A stretch of DNA of 64,000 nt from Verrucomicrobiota bacterium (lineage in GTDB: Bacteria; Verrucomicrobiota; Verrucomicrobiia; Verrucomicrobiales; DEV007), in contig PKCI01000147.1 of assembly GCA_002862135.1 (NCBI GenBank), forward strand, positions 1-64,000, written 5' to 3'. This document shows, in pieces, positions 9,099 through 17,959 of this stretch. Below the pieces are notes generated by a model. The model did not search any database, had not been told where the DNA came from, and saw nothing but the letters and a program-made list of their open reading frames with translations. Within the stretch, counting starts at the first letter, position 1, and each line of letters opens with the position of its first letter. The position numbers were made by a program, and so were the translations under genes.

Positions 9099-10001
9099 TC
9101 AGGCGCGTGGGTGAGCATTTTGATAAACATTCTTCATGCGTTCGATCGATACATGTGTATAGATCTGCGTCGTCGAAAGGCTTGCGTGCCCTAACAAAGT
9201 CTGAACACTTCGCAAATCAGCTCCGTGATCCAGCAGGTGGGTCGCAAAGCTGTGACGCAATTTGTGCGGACTGATGTTTACGGGAATATTTGAAAGCGAG
9301 TGGTATTTCTTAAAAATATCCGAGATTGCACGGCTCGTCATTCGCTTGCGCAGCTTACTGATGAAGAGCGGTCCTTCCATGACCCGCGCCTCGTTGCGGT
9401 AGGCGTGCAGGGCCTCTGCCGCCGGGGTTCCCACAGGACAGATCCGTTCCTTTTTCCCCTTACCGAAGACGCGGACGCACTCGTTGTGGAGATCAAAGTC
9501 TTCAACATTCATGGCGGTGAGCTCGGCGAGACGGACGCCCGAACTGTAAAACAATTCGAGGATGGCGGCATCCCGATGAGCTGTCCAGGGAGCTGCCTGT
9601 TTCGGCTGCTCCACCTTGAACGGCATCTCCAGCAATTCGTTAACCTGCCCCTGGTTCAATACCACGGGTAAGTTTTTCTTGGTTTTTGGTAACTCCACGT
9701 CGAGCAACGGATTCATCAACAGTCCGTGTCGACGGGTCAGGAATTTGTAGAAACTGCGGAGCGCTGAAAAGTGAAGGCGAATCGTTGAGCGTGCCCAGCC
9801 GCTCTTCATACATTCAAAGAGATAGTCCCGGAAATCGTCCGCATCGAGTTTGCCCCAGCCGGTAAAATCCGAAACATTGCCGCGAAACACGCTGATAGCG
9901 TGTTCGTAGTTACTCAACGTGCGATGAGAGCAGTTTTTCTCCACTGACAAGTACTCGAGAAACGCTTCAACTTCGGCGTTCTCCTGGTTAAGCTCGGCCA
10001 C
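9099..10001 (-). CDS. xerC: Tyrosine recombinase, XerC-like
   Basis: A site-specific recombinase of the Xer type that resolves chromosome dimers at dif together with a partner. An N-terminal SAM-like core-binding domain (VEAFLEYLSVEKNCSHRTL) is followed by a catalytic domain with Arg in SSGVRLAEL, Lys in FGKGKKERICPVG, HKLRHSFATHLLDHGADL, LLGHASLSTTQ and the nucleophile in IYTHV. The GTG at 10001 gives a 300-residue protein, the usual Xer length; an upstream GTG at 10076 would overlap the DUF4912 gene by 44 bases. A second Xer-like gene, at 20623-21519, is the likely partner, so the C/D naming is provisional. No dif site was recognised here. Confidence 0.88.
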   Translation of the reverse strand: MAELNQENAEVEAFLEYLSVEKNCSHRTLSNYEHAISVFRGNVSDFTGWGKLDADDFRDYLFECMKSGWARSTIRLHFSALRSFYKFLTRRHGLLMNPLLDVELPKTKKNLPVVLNQGQVNELLEMPFKVEQPKQAAPWTAHRDAAILELFYSSGVRLAELTAMNVEDFDLHNECVRVFGKGKKERICPVGTPAAEALHAYRNEARVMEGPLFISKLRKRMTSRAISDIFKKYHSLSNIPVNISPHKLRHSFATHLLDHGADLRSVQTLLGHASLSTTQIYTHVSIERMKNVYQNAHPRA

Positions 10002-10032
10002 AATGTCAGTTCGAGTTGAGGGGCGGAAGCGC

Positions 10033-10449
10033 TCAGTTAACTGGTGTTCCGTAACTCTTGGGCCAGAAGTGAGCACCGCGAAAACTCAGCGCACTGCTCA
10101 TGGCTCCAACAGACGCTTTGGGAAAATCGGGTAGTTTGATCGACTGCTCAAAAATCGGGCGAAAGCCGTTCACGTCAGACCAGCCGAGCGCGATAGTGTA
10201 TTTGCGATCATCAGCCAGGAGCGGAACAATGAAATGCCCCGACTCGCGGTGGAGAATAATCGTCTCCTCCGCATCCGTCTCCAACCCGTTAATCTGCAGA
10301 CACAAGCGAGACTTGCAATGCATCGGCTGACGTTCACTCGTCAGGTTCCAGTAAACCACTGCGGTATCGCAGTTGCGTGGGATGACCGCAAAAGAGTCAT
10401 CAAAAAACATCTCGGAATGAGTAGATGAGGCGGGGGAAACAGCTTGCAT
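10033..10449 (-). CDS. DUF4912 domain-containing protein
   Basis: A 138-residue soluble protein. The pattern IPRNCDTAVVYWNLT followed by LCLQINGLET and HFIVPLLADDRKYTIALGW matches DUF4912, a small beta-sandwich family whose members often carry the phrase R-x-x-x-x-x-x-YW. Function is unknown. It lies directly upstream of the xerC-like gene on the same strand, with a 31-base gap if the recombinase starts at 10001, so the two are likely co-transcribed. The divergent 141-base spacer to hisF is AT-rich and should hold both promoters. Confidence 0.75.
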   Translation of the reverse strand: MQAVSPASSTHSEMFFDDSFAVIPRNCDTAVVYWNLTSERQPMHCKSRLCLQINGLETDAEETIILHRESGHFIVPLLADDRKYTIALGWSDVNGFRPIFEQSIKLPDFPKASVGAMSSALSFRGAHFWPKSYGTPVN

Positions 10450-10590
10450 AGGATTTGTGGAAATTATTTAGGAAGACTTAAACATTGATCATTCCTAATT
10501 ACCAGAACTTTTATAGAAAATATTTGAATTTTTTTCGCTCGGTCCCGGCAAGCGGCTAGAAAGCTCCAAACCACCTGCTATGGTGACGCC

Positions 10591-11376
10591 ATGCTGACCA
10601 AGCGAATCATCCCCTGTCTCGACGTCACAGACGGCCGAGTCGTCAAAGGCACAAATTTTGTAAATCTTCGTGATGCCGGTGATCCAGTTGATTGCGCGGT
10701 GGAATACAATCGACAGGGGGCTGACGAACTTGTTTTTCTAGATATCACCGCTTCTTCCGATGAGCGAAAAACCATGGTCGACGTGGTTCGCAAAACTGCT
10801 GAGCGTTGCTTTATGCCGGTGACGGTGGGAGGTGGCATTCGCACCGTGGACGACATGCGAGAAATGCTCATGGCCGGAGCCGACAAGGTGGGCATCAATA
10901 CCGCTGCCGTTAACAACCCGGATCTTGTCTCCGCAGGTTCGAAGGCTTTTGGAGCCCAGTGCATCGTAGTAGCGATCGACGCCAAGCGGCGGACCGGTGA
11001 TCCTGCCGACGGATGGGAAGTCTTTACCCACGGAGGCCGCACCCCAACCGGCCGCGATGCGATTGAATGGGCCACGGAAGTTTATGAACGGGGCGCTGGA
11101 GAAATACTTCTAACCTCCATGGACGCCGACGGAACGAGGGCCGGTTACGATCTGGAACTGACCGCAGCGATCAGCGATGCCATTCCCCTACCGGTCATTG
11201 CCAGCGGTGGAGCCGGCAATATCGACCACATGGTTGATGTGTTAGATGAAGGCAAAGCAGACGCCGTCCTCGCCGCAAGTATCTTTCACTTCGGTGACTA
11301 TACCGTCAGCGATGTGAAGGAATACCTCGGCGACCACGGCGTTCCGGTGCGACCGGCGCGAGAACAGGAAGCCTAG
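10591..11376 (+). CDS. hisF: Imidazole glycerol phosphate synthase cyclase subunit HisF
   Basis: Histidine biosynthesis, cytosolic: with HisH it converts PRFAR and ammonia to imidazole glycerol phosphate and AICAR. The 261-residue protein shows the (beta/alpha)8 barrel pattern. It begins [19 protein letters not shown] with the catalytic Asp (residue 11), includes VGGGIRTV, and has the second catalytic Asp in [18 protein letters not shown] and VIASGGAGN near the end. No hisH or other his gene is adjacent; a second his gene, of the eukaryote-like HisA type, is 22 kb away in this window. Histidine genes are therefore scattered here rather than in one operon. Confidence 0.96.
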   Translation: MLTKRIIPCLDVTDGRVVKGTNFVNLRDAGDPVDCAVEYNRQGADELVFLDITASSDERKTMVDVVRKTAERCFMPVTVGGGIRTVDDMREMLMAGADKVGINTAAVNNPDLVSAGSKAFGAQCIVVAIDAKRRTGDPADGWEVFTHGGRTPTGRDAIEWATEVYERGAGEILLTSMDADGTRAGYDLELTAAISDAIPLPVIASGGAGNIDHMVDVLDEGKADAVLAASIFHFGDYTVSDVKEYLGDHGVPVRPAREQEA

Positions 11377-11585
11377 GCCCCTTACACTGTAGCCATAGAG
11401 CATCGGCGAAAGGTCGGCCCCTACCTGCCCCCCCTTCTGCCGTGCATCTTTCTGAGTTCGAAGACATCGCAGCACAAAACCGATCAGGTAACCGTCTTCG
11501 CCAGCGACGAGGGAAGGCACGATATGGAACTCGGTCCTCCACGTTCGCGGTTTTTCCTAACGTTTACTATGCCACATTTGGCAGC

Positions 11586-13154
11586 TTAGCAGGCAAAACT
11601 GTCCGACGCAGGATTCTCACCATCGATGCGCTTACAGGCTCCAGTGGCTGCGAGGTGATTGAGGCAGTGGTAGACTGCCTCAACGTCGCTCTCACCTAGG
11701 TTGGAAGCCATCGACTCAGCCGTAACACCTCCAGATCCCGTCTCGGCAAGATGACTTCTCACCCGGGCAAGCAGGTCCAGAAAAGCCCCGGCGGCTTTTT
11801 TGCCAGCCTCAACACCAGGCTGGTGGTAGGCGTTGATGTTCACTAAGCTGGCGTAGAACGAAACCGCACGCTCATAGAGGGCAATGAGTGCTCCCAGTGA
11901 AAAGGCATTGAGCGAATCAAGAGTGATCGTGATCGACTGTCTTCCGCTTTCGTAAAGAGCCTTGCGAGTGCCACGAAGGAAACCTTGGAGGTAGTCACCG
12001 GTCGTCGAACCCAACTCATCGACCTTCATGGATTCGCTGCTACGAGTGCAACGCACCTCGATGAAGGTCGCGAAGAAATTAACAAGCCCATCGCGCAGCT
12101 GCTGCACGTATGCGTGCTGATCAGTCGAGCCCTTGTTACCATAAACGGCAATGCCCTGGTTTACCTGCTTGCCATCAAGGTCGAGTTCCTTACCGAGCGA
12201 CTCCATTACGAGCTGCTGGAGATACTTGCTCATCAGGTCGAGGCGGTCACAGTAGGGAAGAATCACCATGTCCTTTTTGCCAACTCCATCGCCGGCGTGA
12301 TGCCACATCAGGGCAAGAGCCATCGCCGCGTTGGTGGCAGCATCGTCGACGCGCGTCTTTTCATCCATTGCGCCAGCGCCGGCGAGAAACTGTTCAATGT
12401 CGAGCCCGAGCAAGGCAGCCGGCAGCAATCCGACAGCGCTCATTACCGAAGTCCTGCCACCAATCCAGTCGGACATCGGTAGTCGGGTGATCCAACCCTG
12501 AGCCTCAGCATGTTGGTCGAGCTTACTGCCTTCACCAGTCACGGCAACGGCATACTTGGGAAAGTCGAGTCCACGAGCGGTGAACGCTTTCTCCGCCTCC
12601 AGCATTCCGTTGCGGGTTTCGGCAGTACCTCCAGATTTTGAAATCACAACGACAAGGGTTTCGGCCAACTCGTCCCCAAGTTCCTCGAACACGAGGTCCA
12701 TTCCGCCGGGATCAGTGTTGTCGAGATAGTGAATGCCAACAGGAGTGTTGGCAGGAAGCAAAGCCTTTCCAACAAGCTGAGGTCCGAGAGCCGAACCACC
12801 GATTCCCACGAGAAGCACACGACGGAAAGTGCGATTATTCGGCGCTTTGATATCACCAACGAGCACCTGCTTAGCAAAGGTCTCAACTCCGTTGAATACC
12901 TCTTTGATCCATTGTCCTTCCTCAGCCGGAGCGAGGTCTGCGTTACGAAGCCAGTAGTGCCCGACCGCACGGCCTTCGTCGGGATTCATGATCTCACCGG
13001 CTTCGATCGCCGCGCGATCTTCGAAAGCGCGGGCAATCTTTTCCTGCATTTCGGAGGACCATTCCGCTGGAGCATCCATGCGGCTGGTGTCGATGGTGAA
13101 TCCGATTTCCGGGTATCGAATGATGGATTTCTGGTAAGTATCCCAAGAACTCAT
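11586..13154 (-). CDS. pgi: Glucose-6-phosphate isomerase
   Basis: Interconverts glucose 6-phosphate and fructose 6-phosphate in glycolysis and gluconeogenesis. In 522 residues it shows the SIS-domain features VGIGGSALGPQ, VVISKSGGTAET and DWIGGRTSVMSAVGLLPAAL. The late catalytic segment reads GSTDQHAYVQQLRDG. GGRTS instead of GGRFS, and DQHAYVQQ instead of FDQWGVELGK, place it in the cyanobacterial/Verrucomicrobial-type Pgi branch rather than the E. coli type (from memory of family motifs). The gene converges with hisF across a 209-base spacer (11377-11585) in which I see no gene and no clear terminator. Confidence 0.93.
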   Translation of the reverse strand: MSSWDTYQKSIIRYPEIGFTIDTSRMDAPAEWSSEMQEKIARAFEDRAAIEAGEIMNPDEGRAVGHYWLRNADLAPAEEGQWIKEVFNGVETFAKQVLVGDIKAPNNRTFRRVLLVGIGGSALGPQLVGKALLPANTPVGIHYLDNTDPGGMDLVFEELGDELAETLVVVISKSGGTAETRNGMLEAEKAFTARGLDFPKYAVAVTGEGSKLDQHAEAQGWITRLPMSDWIGGRTSVMSAVGLLPAALLGLDIEQFLAGAGAMDEKTRVDDAATNAAMALALMWHHAGDGVGKKDMVILPYCDRLDLMSKYLQQLVMESLGKELDLDGKQVNQGIAVYGNKGSTDQHAYVQQLRDGLVNFFATFIEVRCTRSSESMKVDELGSTTGDYLQGFLRGTRKALYESGRQSITITLDSLNAFSLGALIALYERAVSFYASLVNINAYHQPGVEAGKKAAGAFLDLLARVRSHLAETGSGGVTAESMASNLGESDVEAVYHCLNHLAATGACKRIDGENPASDSFAC

Positions 13155-13211
13155 GTTTCAAAAATGGACTTTATGTTCGACAGATCAGATCGTTTCGCAA
13201 AGAGTTTCCCC

Positions 13212-13598
13212 ATGAAATTCCCTTATTTCCTTGTCTTGCTATCTGCATTCATAATGGCCATCTCCGCTGCCCAAGCCGACGACCACGAGGAGTCAATGTT
13301 TCGTCACGCTGTCTTCTTTAAGTTCAAGGAGTCAGCTACCGACAACGACATTCAGCAAATCATCGATGAGTTCATGGCACTCAAAAGCAAGATCGACGGT
13401 ATCAAGTCGATCGAGTGGGGATTCTCCGAGAGTGTTGAGGGATTGAACGACGATTTCACTCACTGCTTTTTACTCACCTTTACGGACAAAGCAGCTCTCG
13501 AGGCTTACGTCCCTCACCATGATCACAAGGCCTTTGTTGAAATCCTGAAACCGCACCTCGGCAAGGTGTTCGTGTTTGATTACACGCCAAGGAGTTGA
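13212..13598 (+). CDS. Secreted Dabb-domain (stress-responsive alpha-beta barrel) protein
   Basis: A 128-residue protein with a signal peptide (hydrophobic residues about 5-17, cleavage likely after AAQA) followed by one ferredoxin-like Dabb domain. The domain starts FRHAVFFKFKESATDNDIQQI, contains IEWGFSESVEGLNDDFTHCF and ends in KPHLGKVFVFDY. Dabb proteins form dimeric barrels; some are enzymes and many have no known role. Export of this family is common in Planctomycetes and Verrucomicrobia. The start at 13212 gives a clean signal peptide; upstream in-frame codons would place it inside an unlikely N-terminal extension. It diverges from pgi with a 57-base gap. Confidence 0.82.
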   Translation: MKFPYFLVLLSAFIMAISAAQADDHEESMFRHAVFFKFKESATDNDIQQIIDEFMALKSKIDGIKSIEWGFSESVEGLNDDFTHCFLLTFTDKAALEAYVPHHDHKAFVEILKPHLGKVFVFDYTPRS

Positions 13599-13624
13599 GG
13601 TTGGGAAAAATTAGGATTCAGAAA

Positions 13625-13654
13625 AGGAAAAAGAGAGCCCGAAAGAGTCGGGCT
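13625..13654 (-). terminator. Rho-independent terminator of the Rrf2 gene
   Basis: Read on the minus strand, AGCCCGA (13654-13648) pairs with TCGGGCT (13642-13636) across a five-base loop, followed by CTCTTTTTCC. The stem overlaps the TAG stop codon of the Rrf2 gene (13655-13653). Confidence 0.75.
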
Positions 13655-14072
13655 AAATCATCCAGTCTGAGTCATCATCAGCTGTAGCGACGAGCTCGGA
13701 CAATTTGATTTCGCGGCAATTCTCGAGAAGCGCCTCATTCACCCGCACCCACGCGGCGTGAACATTTCCCGATGACATACCTTCATTACCGGGACTGCTC
13801 TCGATGACCGATCCGCCCTCCATGGCGAGAGCAATGTCGGCCAACGAGATCTCATCGGGATGCTTGGCAAGCAAGTAGCCACCGTTCTTCCCCCTGCGAC
13901 TGATGACCAATCCGGCCTGACGCAGCGTCGTCAGAATCTGGACCGAATAGTTCGGAGAGAGGTTTTCCGCCGCCGCCAGATCCTCCACCTGACGAACCCC
14001 TTCTTCGGAATACGTCAAAGCCAATTGCGCAAGCATCTGGCAAGCATATTCTGTCTTTAAGGGAAGACGCAT
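13653..14072 (-). CDS. Rrf2-family transcriptional regulator (CymR-like)
   Basis: A 139-residue winged-helix repressor. It starts MRLPLKTEYACQMLAQLAL and continues with the recognition region LAAAENLSPNYSVQILTTLRQAGLVISRRGKNGGYLLAK, the Rrf2 hallmark. The three-cysteine Fe-S cluster motif of IscR/NsrR is missing: the equivalent stretch is rich in Ser/Gly and only one Cys (in ENCREIK) remains. It is thus closer to CymR-type regulators, which sense the cysteine synthase complex. It is divergent from cysI with 153 bases between, so regulation of sulfite reduction is the likely role (inference). The frame stays open upstream to 14693 antisense to cysI, but the Rrf2 domain fixes the start at 14072. 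Confidence 0.88.
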   Translation of the reverse strand: MRLPLKTEYACQMLAQLALTYSEEGVRQVEDLAAAENLSPNYSVQILTTLRQAGLVISRRGKNGGYLLAKHPDEISLADIALAMEGGSVIESSPGNEGMSSGNVHAAWVRVNEALLENCREIKLSELVATADDDSDWMI

Positions 14073-14091
14073 CGGGAATAAAGTAGCGCTA

Positions 14092-14201
14092 AAGGTATTA
14101 CAAAACCTTAGTAAACGACGCAACTTTAAAACTTTCCCCAAAAACCTCTTGCGAAAGACCTTTGTCAATACCTTAGTAAACGACTTAACTTTAAAATCTT
14201 T
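14092..14201. promoter_or_regulatory. Operator-like repeats between the Rrf2 gene and cysI
   Basis: A near-identical element of about 30 bases occurs twice, at 14105-14135 and 14170-14201, 65 bases apart. The conserved core is ACCTTAGTAAACGAC followed by AACTTTAAAA. The first copy is preceded by AAGGT at 14092, giving AAGGT-N8-ACCTT. The second copy begins AATACC and overlaps a possible -35 TTGTCA (14162-14167). The position, between the regulator and its likely target, makes these strong candidates for Rrf2 binding sites. Confidence 0.6.
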
Positions 14202-14225
14202 ACCCTTTCCTCTTCGGAAACACAC

Positions 14226-15980
14226 ATGAAAGTGGGAAAAACAGCCAACGAAGGCATCAAAGATGCCAGTAACTACCTGCGCGGAACCATTCTCGAAGGA
14301 TTGGCCAACACCAGCACAGGTTCTTTGTCTGCTGATGACCAGCAACTCACGAAGTTCCACGGAATCTACCAGCAGGACAATCGCGACATTCGCAGGGAAC
14401 GCCGCAAAAAGAAGTTGGAACCCGCCTACTCGTTCATGATCCGCGTGCGTGTGCCTGGTGGTGTTTCGACTCCGCAGCAGTGGCTCGACATGGACCGCAT
14501 TGCCCAGGAGCACGCCAACGGAGCGATTAAGCTGACGACCCGCCAGGCGTTCCAATTCCACGGGGTGATTAAGGGCAATCTCAAGAGATCCATCGCCGAG
14601 ATCAACGAGGCTCTCTTCGACACCCTCGCCGCCTGCGGTGATGTGAACCGCAACGTGATGTGCAACCCCAACCCGAACCAATCCAAGGTCCACGGGGAAG
14701 TTTTACGGCTCGCGACGGATATTTCCGATCACCTCAGCCCCCGCACCGGAGCCTACCACGACATCTGGATTGATGACGGCACCGGCGAAAAAGTGAAAGT
14801 CACTTACGATCCGCCCAAGATCGATGACATCGCCGATGAAGAAGAGCCGATCTACGGAAAACTCTACCTGCCTCGTAAGTTCAAGACCGTTATCGCCGTA
14901 CCTCCTAGCAACGACGTCGACATCTATGCTCACGACCTTGGCTACATCGCTATCCTAGAAGGAGACGATAAGATCGTTGGCTATAACGTCACCGTTGGCG
15001 GTGGCATGGGCATGACCCACGGCAATGAAGAAACCTTTCCCCGCCTCGCAGACCAGCTTGGGTTCTGCACCCCGGAGCAGGCTATCCTTGTCGGCGAGGC
15101 TGTGGTCCGCGTTCAGCGAGATTTTGGAAACCGCGACGTCCGCACGAATGCTCGACTTAAATACACGGTCGAGCGCATGGGCATCGACGCCTTCCGCGAA
15201 GAAGTGGAAAAGCTCTGTGGCTTCAAGCTCGGCGAGCCTCGCGACTTCAAGTTTGAGCACAACGGCGACCGCTACGGCTGGATCGAAGATCACACCGGAA
15301 ATTTCCATTACACCATGTTCATCGAGAACGGTCGCATCTACGACACCGATGACTACCCTCTCATGACCGGTCTTCGTGAAATTGCCAAGACCCACGACGG
15401 TGACTTCCGCCTCACCGCGAACCAGAATCTCATCATCGCAAACATTTCCCCGGCGAAAAAAGCCGAAATCGAAAAGATCCTTGAGGCTCACAAAATGCTC
15501 GACTCTTACGAGCGAAGCGCTTTGCGCCTCAACTCCATGGCCTGCGTATCCCTGCCGACCTGCGGCCTCGCTCTTGCGGAATCACAGCGCTACCTGCCTG
15601 ACCTCATCACCGAAATTGATGAGGTCATCGAAAATGTCGGCCTCCGCCACGACGCGATCACCATCCGCATGACAGGCTGTCCCAATGGTTGCGCCCGCCC
15701 CTACATCTCCGAGATCGGTTTTGTTGGACGTGCCCCCGGTAAATACAACCTCTACCTCGGTGGCGGTTTCCACGGTGAACGTCTAAGCAAGCTCTACGCT
15801 CCCTCCGTAAAGGGCACGGATGCCGCCAAGATTCTCAAACCCATCATCGAGGATTACGCTAAGAACCGGGAAGAAGGAGAACACTTCGGTGACTTTACAA
15901 TTCGCGCCGGCTACCTCAAGGCCACAGAAAACGGCCGAGATTTCCACAAAGACTTCGTAGAGCCTGAATTAGCTCTTTAG
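14226..15980 (+). CDS. cysI: Assimilatory sulfite reductase, hemoprotein subunit
   Basis: Reduces sulfite to sulfide with six electrons, using siroheme and a [4Fe-4S] cluster. The 584-residue protein has the ferredoxin-like half domains (SFMIRVRVPGGVSTPQQW and KLTTRQAFQFHG early; HDGDFRLTANQNLIIAN later). The four cluster ligands are Cys440, Cys446 (CVSLPTC), Cys485 and Cys489 (GCPNGC). The partner flavoprotein CysJ follows 96 bases downstream, which favours the NADPH-dependent sulfite reductase over nitrite reductase. Expression is likely controlled by the divergent Rrf2 regulator through the repeats just upstream. No sulfate-activation genes (cysDNCH) are in the window. Confidence 0.94.
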   Translation: MKVGKTANEGIKDASNYLRGTILEGLANTSTGSLSADDQQLTKFHGIYQQDNRDIRRERRKKKLEPAYSFMIRVRVPGGVSTPQQWLDMDRIAQEHANGAIKLTTRQAFQFHGVIKGNLKRSIAEINEALFDTLAACGDVNRNVMCNPNPNQSKVHGEVLRLATDISDHLSPRTGAYHDIWIDDGTGEKVKVTYDPPKIDDIADEEEPIYGKLYLPRKFKTVIAVPPSNDVDIYAHDLGYIAILEGDDKIVGYNVTVGGGMGMTHGNEETFPRLADQLGFCTPEQAILVGEAVVRVQRDFGNRDVRTNARLKYTVERMGIDAFREEVEKLCGFKLGEPRDFKFEHNGDRYGWIEDHTGNFHYTMFIENGRIYDTDDYPLMTGLREIAKTHDGDFRLTANQNLIIANISPAKKAEIEKILEAHKMLDSYERSALRLNSMACVSLPTCGLALAESQRYLPDLITEIDEVIENVGLRHDAITIRMTGCPNGCARPYISEIGFVGRAPGKYNLYLGGGFHGERLSKLYAPSVKGTDAAKILKPIIEDYAKNREEGEHFGDFTIRAGYLKATENGRDFHKDFVEPELAL

Positions 15981-16076
15981 CAGTCAGGTTTTCAGCCATG
16001 GAGTCTCATCCATTTGAACCTTTTCATCACAATCAAGCGAAACAGCCAAACAGCTAATAGTTAAATTGTTTTCACA

Positions 16077-17831
16077 ATGAGTTCCTCAAATTCTCCATTG
16101 CCTCCTGAGAAACTGCTCCAAGCGCAGAACCTGGCCGCAGGGCTCACTCAGGATCAGGCCAACTGGCTTGCAGGTTTTTATTCAGGCATCGGTTTCGCCA
16201 CGGGCGGCGCGGCTGCTCCTGCGCAAAGCGGCGCCAAAACACCGCTGACCGTTCTTTACGGTTCTGAATCCGGTAATGCCGAGAAACTTTCCGGCACTAT
16301 CCAGAAGACAGCTGACAAGGCCGGCTTCAAAACCAAGGTGGTCAACATGGGCGACTCCAAGCCTGGAGACCTGAAGAAGGCCGAGAACCTTCTCGTCGTG
16401 ATCAGCACGTGGGGTGAGGGCGATCCACCTGACACTGCCGTCGACTACTATGAAGAGTTCATGGGTGACGGCATGGCCAAGCTCGACGGAGTGAAATTCT
16501 CCGTCTGCGGCCTGGGCGACACCAGCTACGAGCACTTCTGCAAGATGGGTAAAGACTTTGATGCCCGTCTCGCTGCACTCGGAGGTGAGCGCGTCTTTGA
16601 TCGCGCTGACTGCGACGTTGATTTCCAGGCGTCTTTCGACAAATGGCTGGACGGGGCCATCGGCGCGCTCCCCTCAGCTGCTGTGGCAGCAGACCTTCAA
16701 GCTGCCGTGACTGCCGCTCCGACTGCTGCTTACGACAAGGCCAATCCCTACGAGGCCGAGATACTTGAAAAAGTCGTGCTTAACGGCACAGGCTCGATTA
16801 AAGAGACGCTCCACGTTGAGCTTTCTCTCGAAGGGTCAGGACTGACCTACCAACCCGGCGACGCACTCGGCGTCTACCCGGTCAACCGCGCTGCTGACGT
16901 CAATTCTATACTTGCTGCAACCGGCCTCAAAGCCAACGCCAAGCTCGGCGACAAGACTCTCGTTGAGGCTCTCCAGATCGAATTCGACATCACTTCATTG
17001 AGTGCTGCTATTGCGATGAAATACAACGGCGTGGTTGGCAGTAAGGATCTCGAAGCCGCCATCGATGACAAAGCCACTTTTAAAGATTGGATTTGGGGCC
17101 GCCAACTCGTGGACCTCATCGAAGCCTACCCGTTCAAGGAATGGACACCTGAGAGCTTCACCGAAATTCTCCGCCCTCTTGCTCCGCGCCTCTACTCTAT
17201 CGCGTCCAGCCTCAAGGCGCACGAAGACGAGGTTCACCTCACGATCGCGGCAGTGCGCTACAACAGTCATGGGCGCGACCGCGTTGGTGTCTGTTCCACT
17301 TTTGTCGCTGACGAGGTAAACGTAGGTGATAAAGTCAGAGTCTACTTCCACAGCAACAATAATTTCCGCCTGCCTGAAAGTGGTGACACCGACGTTATCA
17401 TGGTGGGGCCCGGAACCGGTATTGCTCCCTTCCGTGCCTTTGTTGAAGAACGCGCAGCGACTGAGGCCAAAGGCAAGAACTGGCTCTTCTTTGGAGACCA
17501 GCATTTTTCCTACGACTTCCTCTACCAACTCGAATGGCTTGATTACCTCGACGACGGTATCCTGACCGAACTCACAACAGCTTTCTCCCGCGACCAGAAG
17601 GAGAAGGTCTACGTCCAGCACCGTCTCATGGAACACGGCGCCGAGATCTGGAAGCAGCTCGAAGGCGGAGCCCATTTCTACGTTTGCGGCGACGCCTCTC
17701 GCATGGCCAAGGACGTCCACCAGGCGCTTATGGATATCGCGCAGGAGCACGGCGGTAAAGACGCCAAAGAAGCCAAGGACTGGCTCTCAGCTCTCCGAAA
17801 AGAGAAGCGCTACCAGCGCGACGTTTACTAG
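16077..17831 (+). CDS. cysJ: Assimilatory sulfite reductase [NADPH], flavoprotein subunit
   Basis: Passes electrons from NADPH through FAD and FMN to CysI. In 584 residues it has a short helical N-terminus (QDQANWLAGFYSGIGFA), an FMN flavodoxin domain (LYGSESGNAEKL, residues about 60-71, and STWGEGDPPD), and an FAD domain with RLYSIASS. The NADPH-binding region has MVGPGTGIAPFRAF, FGDQH and the terminal KRYQRDVY. The length matches E. coli CysJ. The alternative of a cytochrome P450 reductase is ruled out by the neighbouring cysI. It probably shares the cysI promoter. Confidence 0.94.
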   Translation: MSSSNSPLPPEKLLQAQNLAAGLTQDQANWLAGFYSGIGFATGGAAAPAQSGAKTPLTVLYGSESGNAEKLSGTIQKTADKAGFKTKVVNMGDSKPGDLKKAENLLVVISTWGEGDPPDTAVDYYEEFMGDGMAKLDGVKFSVCGLGDTSYEHFCKMGKDFDARLAALGGERVFDRADCDVDFQASFDKWLDGAIGALPSAAVAADLQAAVTAAPTAAYDKANPYEAEILEKVVLNGTGSIKETLHVELSLEGSGLTYQPGDALGVYPVNRAADVNSILAATGLKANAKLGDKTLVEALQIEFDITSLSAAIAMKYNGVVGSKDLEAAIDDKATFKDWIWGRQLVDLIEAYPFKEWTPESFTEILRPLAPRLYSIASSLKAHEDEVHLTIAAVRYNSHGRDRVGVCSTFVADEVNVGDKVRVYFHSNNNFRLPESGDTDVIMVGPGTGIAPFRAFVEERAATEAKGKNWLFFGDQHFSYDFLYQLEWLDYLDDGILTELTTAFSRDQKEKVYVQHRLMEHGAEIWKQLEGGAHFYVCGDASRMAKDVHQALMDIAQEHGGKDAKEAKDWLSALRKEKRYQRDVY

Positions 17832-17906
17832 TCGGCGGTCAGTGTTCAGCAATCGGGCTATGGGGTCTCAATTTACCACTGATTGCTGACCTACCGACCG
17901 CTGATT
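17831..17906. repeat. Long imperfect inverted repeat after cysJ
   Basis: TCAGCAATC at 17846-17854 pairs perfectly with GATTGCTGA at 17881-17889, and outside them GCGGTC at 17835-17840 pairs with GACCGC at 17896-17901. The arms start at the cysJ stop codon. There is no coding potential. It may be a small palindromic intergenic element or the fold-back end of the cysJ transcript. Confidence 0.5.
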
Positions 17907-17915
17907 ACCGATTCC

Positions 17916-17946
17916 AACAGGGTTAGGTAACTCACTCAACCCTGTT
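17916..17946. terminator. Hairpin between convergent cysJ and sulfatase genes
   Basis: AACAGGGTT (17916-17924) and AACCCTGTT (17938-17946) form a perfect nine-base stem with a 13-base loop. There is no good T run on either side, so as a terminator it would be weak; its position between two converging genes supports the role. Confidence 0.45.
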
Positions 17947-17959
17947 TACCACCGGAAGA

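Noticed and set aside
13653..14693. 346-codon version of the Rrf2 gene
   Set aside because: The extra N-terminal 207 residues run antisense to cysI and the divergent promoter region; Rrf2 proteins are about 140 residues and start at MRLPLKTEYA.
16995..17750. 251-codon minus-strand open frame opposite cysJ
   Set aside because: Antisense to the FAD/NADPH part of cysJ; caused by high GC and codon bias, with no start signal or family match.
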